64,000 nt of DNA from Balamuthia mandrillaris (taxonomy: Eukaryota > Discosea > Longamoebia > Balamuthiidae), in contig JAVKOQ010000125.1 in assembly GCA_031835245.1 (NCBI GenBank), positions 5,001 to 69,000 on the forward strand. The letters are read 5' to 3'. Positions 1 through 12,030 of the stretch are shown one piece after another. Within the stretch, counting starts at the first letter, position 1. Each line of letters starts with the position of its first letter. The notes beneath the pieces are model-generated. The model saw only the letters and a list, made by a program, of their open reading frames with translations, was not told the origin of the DNA and made no database searches. The translations under genes and the position numbers were made by a program.

Positions 1-31
1 GCATATGACTACTGGCAGGATCAACCAGGTA
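1..31 (-). rRNA. 5' end of 18S (SSU) rRNA gene, partial
   Basis: Read on the minus strand, these 31 bases begin TACCTGGTTGATCCTGCC and run on to AGTAGTCATATGC, the almost invariant 5' end of eukaryotic nuclear 18S rRNA. The gene is transcribed leftwards, and all but its first 31 bases lie outside the window. The match covers the whole available stretch without a mismatch to the sequence as I know it. It cannot be told from 31 bases whether this is a functional rDNA unit or a truncated copy. Confidence 0.93.
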
Positions 32-1500
32 ACTACCGTCCTTTTCTTGGTACCTCTTTTTTCCTAAAAGTAAGAAAAAAGAAGCCCCAAAAAAGTCGTG
101 GCTGCTAAGGCCTTGGTTGCTTCATTGCGTTATTTCTTTCTCTCTGTTCTTCCAGCAAGACAGCCCACAAAATACCATCCCAGGATGGATTTTGTTGCTT
201 TCTTATCCTTTGGTTCAGAGAATAATAATAATAACAAGCATTGAAGGTTTTGCTTTTTTGCTGTGCTGAGCTGAAGCAAACTTTGTGTTTCCACAACTTG
301 TTGTTTCACTCAAACACTGCATTTCCTGCCGTCTTGTTTGCGCACCATTCTCCTGAGAAGTTCCAGGTTTGTTTCACAGGAAGTCAAAAACTACTTCCTA
401 CCAGGACTTCTTTTCCTGCAAGCTACCCTTGTGTTTCTTCATCTCTCACCGCTGCCCTCCGTTACTCCTTCCCTGAGGAAGAAGCGGCCGCAGAACTACC
501 ATAAGAGACTTAGAGACCAGCGTACTTGCGGTTGGTTTGTGTATGATCTGTTTTTGTGCAGAGCACATCACATACAAACTCCCCTCTTACTGGGGTGTCT
601 TTCTTTGCTACCCTTACCACGCTGCCCTTCACTCTCTCCCCCAGCGGAGATCGCTTAAGATCACCACCCAAAAGAAGAGATGTGTTGAAGCAGCGGGCAA
701 GGCAAGCGTTCAGGTCCGAGAAACCTTGCTCTTGAAAAGCGCCGCATCCCAAAACCCTTTCTCTTCCCATCCTTGCATCTTGCGTCACAAGGACTCAGAA
801 GAAGACAAAGCTTGCCTTGGCGAGCTTCGGTCTGGCCCAGGGTTTATCGACAGCCAAGAAAGACAAAAACAGTGTTTGCCTCTCAGCTCTCTCCCTCAAC
901 CGTCCCTTTGCTCCGCAGGACAAACCTTTCCCATCCTCAAACCCACCTTGAGAGCAGCAGCCTGGAAGAAAAGAAGACACGCAACTGGTCACAGCTGGTT
1001 TGTGGCAGATCTGTGCACCGTTTTTTTTTGCCGCTCTTCCTTCTCCCTCTGCTCCCTCTTTTTTAACCTCAACCGGAGAACACACAAGAGAAAAATCATC
1101 ACCTGACCGGGCTACTAGTGCAGCTGGTAGGAACCATGCTATGAACTCGCAGCATGTGCGGAATTTCCTTCCCCACACGCAGGGCCGCCATAGTGACTCC
1201 CAAACCCACCCACCTTCGCTCCTTGTCAATCCTTTCTCTCTGCACCTGGATGTCCGTTTGGATCGACTTTTTGCAGGCCAGTTGCGGCCGGAGCCGCGCT
1301 TGAACCTGCTACTTCAGTCTGCATCCTCCCTTCGCTCCTGTGCTTTGAAAAGCGATTTTTTCTCTTGTTTTCTCGTTGGTGAGCCCCCTCATTTTGTGCC
1401 AACAAACACTTGCGCTTTAATGGACAGAGGGGAAATATTTTGTCGCCAGTTTGACCCATGTTGAATTAACAAATTTAGACTCCTCGTAATCTGTACCATG
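32..1500 (-). other. Probable rDNA 5' external transcribed spacer / intergenic spacer
   Basis: This stretch lies immediately upstream of the 18S 5' end, in the position of the 5' ETS and rDNA promoter. Open frames exist on both strands (the longest about 190 codons at 537-1106), but they overlap one another, are pyrimidine-rich low-complexity on the plus strand, and show no recognisable domain or intron structure. I see no tandem spacer repeats. The Pol I start site cannot be placed from sequence alone, and the right boundary at about 1500 is only where composition becomes AT-rich. Confidence 0.55.
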
Positions 1501-2188
1501 CTAAACTTTTTTTGAGAAGTCTGTTGGCTATCTATGGGGCTGAATGGGCTCAACCTTGTAAATGGTAATTCCTATGGCAGGTCTTAATGACCTCAATGGA
1601 CATTGACCTATCAACTACTCTTTTGTGGGACTTTTTAGTGTTTTTGATATGACAAGCTGATCACAATAGTTCTTCCTTCAGAGATCTTAGTTGATATCCT
1701 TGGCAGCTAATATATGTTCTTTTTACATATATAATACAACAGTGTAACAGTAGTCAATTAAAAAAGAGACAATGGCTCAAACTAAAAATACAAGAAAGTA
1801 AATGAGATCAAAAAGTGTCATATGATCTTAGTATGATCAAAATAAAAGATAATAGTTGATTAATCAAGGGAATTTCTAAGTATTGTGTTATTTAAGAAGT
1901 AGGAATACAAGGGAAAAATATATTTAAAACTTTTTTTTCTACAAATATATCTAATGAGGAGAAGAAAAACAAGTGTGTTTGTGAGTGTGTTGTTGTCACT
2001 TTTTTCTTCCTGTTCTGTTCCTGTTAAAGGGAAGGTATTTATAGTTGAGAAGGCAACCAAGGAAGGAAAGAGGCTCAGGGTTGTGAAGTGACTTCTTGGT
2101 TTCTCTGTTTTTAAGTTCTAGGCTTAGGAAAGTTCCAGGGAAGGCAGGAGAAAGATTTTCAGAATGGCTCAGTGTTGACATCAAAGAT
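1501..2188. other. AT-rich non-coding DNA with LTR fragment
   Basis: No gene is visible. Around 1746-1810 there is a fragment beginning TGTAACAGTAGTCAATTAAA that recurs at about 2478-2545 and 26728-26795, where it is part of a longer LTR next to element E. The rest is AT-rich and has no recognised content. Confidence 0.5.
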
Positions 2189-2386
2189 TGTTGAGAAACA
2201 AAACATTATGACTTCTTGTCGACACTCTCTCCAATACCTCCAAATTTTCTCGCCCTTTTTATTTTCCCTTTCCTTGCAACACATTCAAAGCACACACTTT
2301 GGTCCACACCCCTTTTCTTGTGAATAAACCCAGAGTCGCTTATGTGCCGTCCCTTTCTTGATCTACAGGGTTATTCCCCATCAACA
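2189..2386 (+). repeat. Solo mini-LTR copy 1 (about 200 bp family)
   Basis: The repeat begins TGTTG, ends CATCAACA and carries an AATAAA within it. It is flanked on both sides by AGAT (2185-2188 and 2387-2390), a 4-bp target duplication. There is no internal region, so it is a solo LTR or a minimal non-autonomous LTR unit. It is a fossil with a few percent difference from other copies in the window. Confidence 0.85.
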
Positions 2387-2639
2387 AGATAGATGATGTA
2401 AGATTGTTGACAAAAAAGAAAAAAGGAACAAAGAAAGAGTTGGTTATGTTGGTAGTTGCCAATAGTATAATATAACAGTGTAATAGTAGTCAATTAAAAA
2501 AGAAACAAAGGCTCAAACTAAAAAATACAAGAAAGTAAATGAGAATGGTTGGACCTTACAAGATTATCAAAATCTGTTTTCTGCAAAAAATCAAGGTGCA
2601 GAATACTGCTAGTTTTGAAACGAATAAAGTGGTAAACCT
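2387..2639 (+). repeat. Fragments of LTR retroelements
   Basis: About 2478-2545 repeats the TGTAA(C/T)AGTAGTC LTR fragment also seen near 1746. About 2545-2639 resembles the integrase-tail region of element B (about 10915-11005). Both are short decayed pieces without coding value. Confidence 0.6.
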
Positions 2640-2839
2640 TGTTGGAAAACCAACTATTATGACTTCTTGTTGACACTCTCCCTGATACCTCCAAATTTTC
2701 TTGCCCTTTTTATTTTCCCCTTTTCCTCACAACACATTCAAAACACACACTTTAGTCCACACCCCTTTTCTTGTGAATAAACCCAGAGTCGCTTATGTGC
2801 TGTCCCTTTCTTGATCCGCAGAGTTATTCCCCATCAACA
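2640..2839 (+). repeat. Solo mini-LTR copy 2
   Basis: This is a second member of the 200-bp TGTTGG...CATCAACA family, same orientation as copy 1 and 253 bp from it. Its flanks do not form a matching 4-bp duplication, so it has probably been rearranged after insertion, or one flank was replaced. Confidence 0.8.
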
Positions 2840-5800
2840 TTATTTTTAAGTGAACTCTTTGCAGCAAGAACGGTTCAACCTCACTACAATGAGTGATGAT
2901 GACAAGTGTGATGCTCAATGTTGGGACGATTTATCCCCTGTGGAACTTCATCTTCTCATCAAAAAGGAGCAAGCCTCCATCCTACACCTCAAGGTCACAC
3001 AGAAAGAGCTCCTCAAATCTCTGGGCAAACACCAGACAGTCAATGAGGATGAAATCTTTGCCCAATTAATGGCCACAAAATGGGAGCTCTACTCTGCAGA
3101 GCAATACATCCAGGAACTGGATCATGCTCTCTAACAAGCAGAGCAGAGAGACCCACAATACCTCTCAAAACGGCTTGACAGCCTTGAGCATCAAACTTCC
3201 AACATCTCCTACCTTGTAGAAGTTGTTGATGCCCTTCATTGCTGACTGATTTCAGGAGGCAAGGGTTGAGGCAGCATTTCAGCATGGCTATTTTCTGCAC
3301 TTCAGACAGCTGCTCAGTTATCTGTTGAAGGATGTTGTCTATCCTCTTGATGACCTTTCTCACCAGTTCCTTGGGTCGGTGGCTAAGTTTGAAGAACTCA
3401 TCATGGAGATGAGTTTGAAGTTCTGTGCTGCTGAAGTGGGTGGTGAAGAGGTCTCTGGCCTGTTGCCATGACAAGCAAGACAGCACCCAGATGCCTAGCA
3501 AAGCCAACACCAGCCAACACCACAATGGCAACAACAATGGGTCCTCCTCATCTTCTTTCTCATCATCAGGACATCCTCCATCCTCCAACAAACACACTTG
3601 CCATAAGTGCTCAGCGCCCTGGCATCCTGGTCATCAGTGTAAACCTTACCAGCCTGCAGCACTCAACACTAGCCAAGCACAGACATCAACGTCTCAGCAA
3701 CTGGCTTCAGCATCATTGCCACCTTCATCACCGTCTCCTTCACTAGCTCCTGCACCAGCTCCACCTCCTTCTGGCACCAACTAGCCATCTACCAATGCAC
3801 TGGATGCTACCACAAAGCAGGAGTTCATGGAAGCAGTCCACCACACCTGGGAGATTCAAGGCAACATAGAGCTTGCTGCCATCGACCTTAACTCCCTCCT
3901 TCACCCTGGCAACACTTCTGACTCTGCTACAGATGCTCCCAGCCCTGTAGTCACCCCTGAAGCTATTCATGTGGAAGGTCTTGACACAGACAACGACAAT
4001 GACAACATAGAAGACAACTTTGAGAACAAAGTGGAACCTCTCATCATGGCTCCCATCCTCCTTAACCATCAGCACGCCACAGCCTTCATAGACTCTGGTG
4101 CATCACACTCCTTCATCTCTCCAGCAGCAGCAGAAAGATACCTTCACCCAACATCCTGTAAACACCACCACACCATCATCTCCAACATAGATGATATGGA
4201 AATCACATTAGATGACAGGTCCACCACCCGCATTATCCGCCATGTGGCACATGTCCGCATTGACTGTGGTTCTTGCAAGTTGTTTTACCACTTCTTCATC
4301 ATGCCTTTTCAAGGTGAGCATGAGATCCTATTTGGAAGAGACATCATGCAACACATTAGTGTTGGTCTTTTCAGCCTTCCTGTGCGTTATTCTCTTCCTG
4401 GCAAATGAGAAGAATTCAAGGAAGATGATCCCAACATTTCTGACAAGGATAAATGTGTTGAGCTTCCTCCTTCTCTTGACACTGCTTGAAAGATCACTGA
4501 AGGCATCCACGACACACTCCAGCACAACCAGCAAGTGCCTTACAGCCCCAGCAGTTCCCTTCCAGAAAGTGTAATTTACCTTAACACCAGTGATGCCAAA
4601 CCTGTTTTCTGCAAACAATACACCATCCCCAAGATCTATCACAACTCAGTCTTTAGGCAACTCACTGAATGGCTCTGACATGGTGTCATTGCACTCTCTT
4701 CACTTGACTGCCAATGGAATTCTCCCATCCTTCCAGTCCCCAAAAAAGACAAACATGGCAAATGGTTGAAAGTCAGAATCTTGCTGACGATGAGTACTCA
4801 ATCAAGGACACCAAAGTTCTCATCAAACAAGCTCTAGGCCTCAAGTGGGCTACCCTTTTGGACCTCATCTGGTCCTACAACCAAATCCTGGTTTATCCAC
4901 CTCACCAAGAAAAACTTACCTTCACAAGGTATGGTGTATGGCTCAAGTTCATAGGTGCACCTTTTGGCATCAAGTATGTTCAGACTGTCATGTCCTGCTT
5001 CATTGCAGCTGCCCTTTGCCTCCTGATCAACATCTCCTCCCACTACATGGATGACATCTTGGTCTTTCCCACATCCTCTTCACTGGAACAGCACATCAGT
5101 GACATCATCAAGGTCATTGATGCCCTCACTGTTGCAGACCTCCGCCTTCACCTTGAGAAATGCCAGTTTGGATATACCCAAGTGCAACTCCTTGGTCATA
5201 TTGTATCAAGAGATGGCCACCTACCTGACCTAGAGAAAATCTCTACCTTTTTTACTCTACCTACTCCCACCACAGGCAAACAAACACAGAGTATCCTAGG
5301 TTTCACCAACTTCCTTCAGGACTACATCCCTCACTATGCAGAGATCGCAGCACCCCTTGAACCTCTCCAGAATGTCCCTGATATCCGACCTTATTGGAAT
5401 GATGACTGTCAACAAGCACTTGACACTTTCAAGCATGTCATCTCCGGTCCAACCATCTTAAGCGCACCAGATTGGGACAAACCCTTTCATGTTGGCACCA
5501 ATGCTTTTCAGCATGGTGTTAGTGCTGTACTTTACCAAGAAGATGACAACAGCAAGCATAGCTACATCTGCTTCACCAGCAAGGCTCTTAACCTTGCTCA
5601 ACACAATTATCCTTCCATCAAACAAGAGCTGCTTGCTATTATCTTCATGCTTCATAGATTCCACTACTACCTCATCAGCCAACACTTCTTATTTTATACT
5701 AACCACAGACCTCTTGTGCATCTTTTCAACACAAAAGACCTCAACAGCATGCTTGCACACTGGGCTCTTGTGATCCTTCACTACAACTTCAAGGTTTTCC

Positions 5801-5896
5801 ATCAGCCTGGCATTCATCATATCTTAGAGGACTCCCTCTCGTGATTGTATGCTCCTTCCATCCTCAGCAATGCACTGCTGAATGTTCCTCAAGTTC
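2840..5896 (+). mobile_element. Element A (left part): Ty3/gypsy fossil
   Basis: Broken LTR retrotransposon of the Ty3/gypsy group. Parts seen in order: gag-like helical region from about 2889 with a CCHC-type knuckle near 3594-3635, an aspartic protease with DSGAS near 4090, reverse transcriptase at about 4560-5300 including a Y(M)DD-type active site, and RNase H at about 5440-5840. The element is split by element B at 5896/5897 and resumes at 11415 with integrase sequence. It carries several breaks and rearrangement, and no LTR of its own was identified. It is older than B, which sits inside it. Confidence 0.8.
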
Positions 5897-6035
5897 TGTT
5901 ATACCACTCTCCCATAATACCTATCCCTATCTCTCCTTGTATATATATTTCTTCTTATCATTTTATTAAAAGTCTTTTTCCCTATGTCCATCGAGTTGGT
6001 GTCCGTTAGGTTGTTCCCCTACCGGCCTTATCACA
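5897..6035 (+). repeat. 5' LTR of element B
   Basis: The 139-bp direct repeat begins TGTTATACCACTCTCCCATA and ends TTATCACA. The same sequence bounds the other end of B, and a near-identical pair bounds element C. The repeat holds a TATATATA stretch followed by ATTAAAAG, as expected of promoter and polyadenylation functions, although function is not shown. Confidence 0.93.
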
Positions 6036-7941
6036 CTTGGTGACATCAGCTTACTTTTTTCTTGGTAAGTTCGGTTTTCGGGTAATTAACCTATTTTGGA
6101 TACTTGGGGTTTTTTGGAGGAAACTTGGAGTGCTTTCATAGCAGTGTTCGGTGACACAATGTCAGGAACTTCGTCACAGACAGGTACAACACCTTCTTCT
6201 GGTACCCAGAGCGGTCCACTTTCCGGTGGTGCTATCCCTCCAGCTTCCAACACTCCCTCCCCTACTACTACAACTCTTCCAACGGACAGGCTAGACGCCA
6301 TAGACCAGGCCCTCTCTGAGCTTCGTACAAGCCAAGCAGACCATGACAAGCTCTGAGTCAAGCAGGCTAGCAGCACTTCTTCTTTGTCTGACCGCATCAA
6401 CCATCTTGATCAAAAGTTGGAAACCTTTGCAGATGTGCTCTTTAATGATGTTAAACTAGCGAGAAAAAGCAATGATGTAGCTCTTGTGGCTCTCAATGAC
6501 TCGATCTCTCAACTGCAAAATCTTCTCAAGGCCCAACTTGCAAACAAAGGACAGGAGGATGACGGTCTCGGCTCTGGGTCCAGCTCTTCATCTACAAGCG
6601 AAGAGGAGGAAGAAAAGGAGAAGGAGAAGAGAAAAACTCTTAATCTCACAGCCCGTTATCAAGATTTTTGATGGCCCATGGCCAAAAACCTTGGTGACAG
6701 CTTGGGAAATGTTCGGCTGATGCAGAGTCTGCTTACCACAGAAACGCTGCTGACCTTCCATGGCAAGCCAAATGAGGACCCAAACATCTTTTTGACCTTG
6801 TTCAACCACTATGTGACTGCTGCTGGCTGGAGTCATCAGGATTATATCCTTCACTTTGAAGGACAACTTTGTGATAATGCTGACGTTGTTTGCTGCTTCC
6901 TCAAGCAAGAACAAATGAAAGGTGGCGTCCTACTAACCCCCATGGAAGCGAAAACACAGCTTTTCAACTGCTTCCAGCATCATGACTGAGTGACTGCTAA
7001 GATCATGACGCTTGGAAATCTTCGAATGAATGTTGATGAGTCTGTGGACGCTTGGAACTTGCGAGTGCGAACAGTGCTGCAAGAGGCTTTCCTCACGGAT
7101 TTCAGCGAGACTCAGGTCTTGGAGAAGTTCATCACAGGAGCTGTTCCAGACCTGAAGGAGAAATTCCTTCAGCAGGAGGACATTGCTAATATGGCTGATG
7201 CCCTGAACCTTGTGAGAGACTGGGAAGGATGACAGCACGTGAAAAAGAGCTTAGACCATCAGTCAAGGAGCTCTTGATGAGAAAAGAACAACAACAACAG
7301 CAGTTTGGGCAATGATGGGAAGAAGAAACGACCCTTTTGCTACAACTGCAAGTCGAGAGAGCACTGGACAAGAGAGTGCTCAGAAAAGAAACGTGTTGAC
7401 CAAAGTAAGAAGAAGGATACTTTTGGCGATGCTTTGCAGGACACAAAGGGCAAGTCTGGAAGCCAAAGCCAGGCGCCGGCCCAGAAGGACAGTGCTGGTG
7501 GAAGGACAGGATTGATGAATATTGTTGTCAAGAACACGCATTGTCTACCAAGGATGTCTATGAAGATCTCCAGAGGAAGGACTATTGAGGCCGCGCTGGA
7601 CTCCTGTGCCACTGATAGCTTTGTTTGACACACTTCTACCCAAAGGAGTGAAAATTAGTAGCCTACATAACAGGGATATATGGAAAAGTGCTACCAGCCA
7701 TGAAGTGAAGCTGAAGGGTTACATTACTCTTTGTTTTCGGATGCCTACTCGCGAGAATGTCAAGGCAACCGTTGCTATCTTGGCAGAGGATGATCTGATG
7801 CCGCATGATCTTCTTATTGGCTGGGATATTTTGGAAGCACAACAACACTGGTTACTTCTCACTGAGAGCAAACCTGTGGACAGTTCGTCTGGTTACTCTG
7901 ATGATGACCGAGTGTGCACCTCAGTCACAAAGGAGACCCAA

Positions 7942-8141
7942 TGTTGGAAAACCAACTATTATGACTTCTTGTCGACACTCTCCCCGATACCTCCAATTTT
8001 TCTTGCCCTTTTTATTTTCCCCTTTTCCTCGCGACACATTCAAAGCACACACTTTGGTCCACACCCCTTTTCTTGTGAATAAACCCAGAGTCGCTTACGT
8101 GCCGTCCCTTTCTTGATCCGCAGGGTTATTCCCCATCAACA
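7942..8141 (+). repeat. Solo mini-LTR copy 3, inserted in element B
   Basis: A 200-bp TGTTGG...CATCAACA repeat lies between matching CCAA flanks (7938-7941 and 8142-8145). The related element C has an uninterrupted sequence at the corresponding place, so the empty site is known from within the same window and the 4-bp duplication is certain. Confidence 0.93.
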
Positions 8142-11100
8142 CCAAGATGTCATGGATGTTATCTACCCAGTGGAGCTTCCTACCGAGGAAGAGGTAATGA
8201 CGAGCTTGAGAGAGCTCATGAACGACACAGACCTGGATATCAGGCAGAAAGCATGGCTTCTAGAGCTGGCCCTTGAATACAAGGACGTCTTCTGCTACAA
8301 GCTTCCTGAGCCGGGAAGTGTCAAACTTCCATCCCACAAGATAGTCCTAACAGATTATACCCCCATCTGTGTGAAGCCTCACATGGTCAGCACCAAGGTT
8401 CAGGAGACCATCAATGCTGCCATGGACGACATGCTACTTATGGGCGTCATTCGCAAATCTGTCAGCGAATAGGCACACCCTGTGATCATCGTCATCAAGA
8501 AGGATGGAAAGCCACGATTCTGTATTGACTACAAAGAGCTAAACAAACGTATGGTGAAGGATTCCTACCCAATGCTTAACGTTGAGGACGGACTGAATTG
8601 CCTCCATGGCTCCAAGTTCCGATCCAAATTCGACTTAGCATGCGGTTATTGGCACTTCCTTATGGAGGAACATACTGCAAATATGTGTGCCTTCATTACG
8701 AAATCCGGTCAGTTTGAGCCTGTGGTTATGCCCTTCGGACCTACTAACGCTCCGGCTACGTTCCAACAAGGAATGGATGAGATCTTCGGTGAATTCAAGC
8801 GGAAGTTTTCTTGGTGTCATATTGACAACCTCATCGTTTTTTCTAAGACATTTGAGGACCACCTCGTTCACTTACACAAGGTCTTTGAGCGTCTCCGTGA
8901 GTATCAACTCTATGTGAAGGTCAACAAATGCACCTTCATGAAGGAGACGATGGAGTACCTTGGACACATGGTGTCTAGCGATGGAATTAGCCCAGTACAG
9001 AGCAAGGTCAAAGCGGTGCAAGATTGCCCACGCCCTACCACCAGGAAGCAACTACAAAGCTTCCTTGGACTTGCAAACTACTATCACAAGTTTATCCATT
9101 ATCTTGCTGAGATGGTAAAGCCCCTCACCGACCTCACGAGCCCCAAAATGAAGTTTGTGTGAAGTGATGAGCAGGGAAAGGCTTTCCAAGGGATAAAGGA
9201 GGCTCTGATCAGTTCTCCTGTCCTTGCCTATCCTGATGCTGAAAAGGACTTTCGGATCTGCTGTGATGCCAGCAATTACACCATCAGGGGAACTCTGGAG
9301 CAGAAAGGAGAGGTTGGGCTATACCATGTTGTAGCCTATGGTAGCAAGAAGCTTTCCGGTCTGCAGCTCAGTTGGAGCACCATGGAGAAGGAGGCTTACA
9401 CCATTGTCTTCTTCCTACAGCATTGGAGACATTATGTTCTTCAGCAGTTAGAATGTGTCGTTACTGACCATTCAGCTCTGCAATGGCTGTTCTCTGAGAA
9501 GAACCCTTCGGGCAAGTTGATGAGGTGGATTGCCAAGCTGCAGGAATTCGGCCATGTCCGAGTTACCCACCGACCAGGGAAGGAACATTCCAATGCCGAA
9601 AGTCTCAGCCATGAACTGTTCGCTCTCAGTGCAGTCAACACTGTTACTCATCTGAAGAACTGCAAGCAGGTTACTTTCGCAGATGGAGGGGAAGGCAGCC
9701 AGTCAGATGATGAAGATGACCATGGGATACAGTCACAAGAAAATGGCTCCCCGCAGGTTTTACCGGATATGGAGTTGGATTCCGACTCATGGCTTGAGCT
9801 GCTGTGTAACGATGATGAATTTTCATGGATTGTTGAAGCCATTGAAGGCAACAAGGAGGCATGTCAACGCAAGACACCCCGTCAGTTGGTGCTCATGGAG
9901 CAGTGCTTCCTTCAAGATGGACATTTATTATGCACGATTTGGTCTGATAAAGCCAAGGTCAAACAAGCAACCATCCAACAAATCGTGCCCAAGGAGCTTA
10001 GGAATGAGATACTTCATCAGTTCCACGATGTTCCTACAGGTGGGCATTTCGGCCTTACGAAGATGTACTCCCACCTCATCACGCAGTACTGGTGGCCTGG
10101 AATTCACAAAGATGTGGAATGTTGGGTCAAGGGCTGTGTGGAATGCCAGGAGGTGAAGGCTCTATGGAAGAAAGCCGACAGACTGTTGGGTCACATCATT
10201 GCTAATGAGCCAGGCGAGTTGGTCTGCATGGACCTGATCGGTGAGTTGCCCTTGACAGCTGAAGAGTACTGATATGCCTTGGTCACCATCAACGCCTTCA
10301 CGTGTTGGCCTGACATTCGTCCATTGAAGACGAAACAAGCAAAGGAAGTGGCAAAGGCCTTACTTGAGATCTTCATGAGCACGGACCTCCCTAAGGAGCT
10401 TCTGTCTGATCAAGGAAAAGAGTTTGTCAACAAACTCAACAATGAGCTGTTGACTCTTCTTGGCATCAAGCACAAATACGCCATGGCAGAGCATCCCCAA
10501 GGAAATGGCATGGTTGAATGATACAAATGCACCCTTAAGGAGCAGCTCCGAAAATTCGTGGATGGCAGGCAACAAGCCTGAAGTGCGTACCTTCTGATGC
10601 TACTTTATTCTTATCGCCATGTGCCGCTGCCAGGACGACGATTTACCCCTTACGAGCTTATGTTTAGGAGGAAGTCCAACAGTACCGGTTTAGTGGACAC
10701 TACTCATCTGTCCGACGATTCGTGGGTGAGGCAACTGCAGGAGACACAGCATGCACTTGCAGAAGAAGCCCGTGGAGTAGACAACGCCCAAAAAGAGAAG
10801 ACGGAGAAAAGGCATGGCAAGTCGAAGGAAGAGTTTAAGGTTGGTAACCTGGTTCTCATTCACTCCAAAGCTACATCCATCAGCAAGTCTAAGAAACTTC
10901 GACATAGTTGGAAAGGAGGACCCTACAAGATTATCAAAATCTGTTCTCCACAGACAATCAAGGTGCGGAATACTGCTGGTCCTGAAACGGATAAAGTGGT
11001 AAACCTCAACCGTGTCAAACAATTTATTCTGCATGATGACGAGGACAGACAGCTTGCTGATGATGAATACGAGGTTGAGATAATTCTTGACCACCACTAT

Positions 11101-11280
11101 ACCAATCGAGGACTTGAATACAGGTTGAAGTGGAAAGGTTTTTCCATCTGCCACAACTCTTGGGAGCCTGAATGCAATGTTATCAACACCCCAGACCTGG
11201 TCCAGGCATATTGGAGAGTGGTATCATGATTATCGGCCTGACAGTCAATCACAGAGTGACTTTGGCCTGGGAGGGGGAAG

Positions 11281-11414
11281 TGTTATACCACTCTCCCATA
11301 ATACCTATTCCTATCTCCTTGTATATATATTTCTTATTATTTTATTAAAAGTCTTTTTCCCTATGTCCATTGAGTTGGTGTCCGTTAGGTTGTTCCCCTA
11401 CCAGCCTTATCACA
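11281..11414 (+). repeat. 3' LTR of element B
   Basis: This is the 134-bp direct repeat of 5897-6035. It differs by about four transitions and two small length differences. It is preceded by a polypurine tract and followed by the target duplication GTTC. Confidence 0.93.
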
Positions 11415-12030
11415 GTTCCTCAGAACGCCAAAACTCTGGCCCCTAAACCCAAAATCAACATCAAACTTGATGACAGCCAACTCTCAGCTCCCTCACATAC
11501 ATTAAACAACTTCATCAAGGACCTTCTCAGCAAATAGTTCCTCCACCCAACAAACATCAACAAATCTTGAAACAACTCCACTTCATTGGCCATGAAGGTG
11601 CTGAAAGCCTCCTTCACAAAGTGCTTGATGAAGGTTACTTCTGGCCCAACATCCACAATGACTGCCACAACACGGCATGCCATTGCAAGGAATGCCTTTG
11701 CTTCAATGTCACATGGCTTGGCTTCCATCCTCTCAAGTTGATACATGCCACTTTTCCTTTTGAGCATATCGCCATCAACCTTACTGGCCCCTTGCAAACA
11801 GACTTCATGGGCTATCAATACATCTTCATCATCACAGACATCACCACATGTTTTATGATTCTCCATGGTCAAAACCTGCCTGGTCATGTACTGTAGCTAT
11901 GATTTTGTTGACAAATTCAGTGCTGTTGTCAGACTGGACGATTTTGGGGAAGCTGAGTTCATAGATGATCTTGACAAACTCACGGGAGACTTCTTTTGCA
12001 CTGAGTGGTATGAAGAGATGAACTGGTGGT
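11415..12030 (+). mobile_element. Element A (right part): integrase remnant
   Basis: This is the continuation of element A after the insertion of element B, starting with the second copy of GTTC. About 11570-11880 resembles the zinc-binding and early core region of a Ty3/gypsy integrase (spaced H-H-C-C, then the FEHIAINLTGP type of core start). The rest is rearranged. It is a fossil without function. Confidence 0.75.

Larger units (their letters stand above)
5897..11414 (+). mobile_element. Element B: Ty3/gypsy chromovirus fossil nested in element A
   Basis: A structurally complete but decayed chromovirus. It has two short LTRs (5897-6035 and 11281-11414), a likely primer-binding site beginning TGGTGACATC two bases after the 5' LTR, and a purine tract GAGGGGGAAG before the 3' LTR. 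Parts: gag at about 6160-7390 with a CCHC knuckle near 7332-7376, protease about 7500-7840, RT about 8330-9100, RNase H about 9210-9620, integrase about 9880-10900, chromodomain about 11050-11225. The duplication GTTC (5893-5896, 11415-11418) marks insertion into A. It is broken in roughly ten places and carries a solo mini-LTR. The LTRs differ by a few percent, so insertion is fairly recent. Confidence 0.92.

Noticed and set aside
537-1229. Overlapping open frames of 100-190 codons on both strands upstream of the 18S end
   Set aside because: They overlap each other in several frames, have no recognisable domain and lie where the rDNA transcribed spacer should be. Long frames arise easily in pyrimidine-rich DNA.
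2189-2839. Two mini-LTRs 253 bp apart as a complete TRIM element
   Set aside because: The sequence between them is composed of fragments of other elements, and the left copy has its own AGAT duplication on both sides, so the two are independent.
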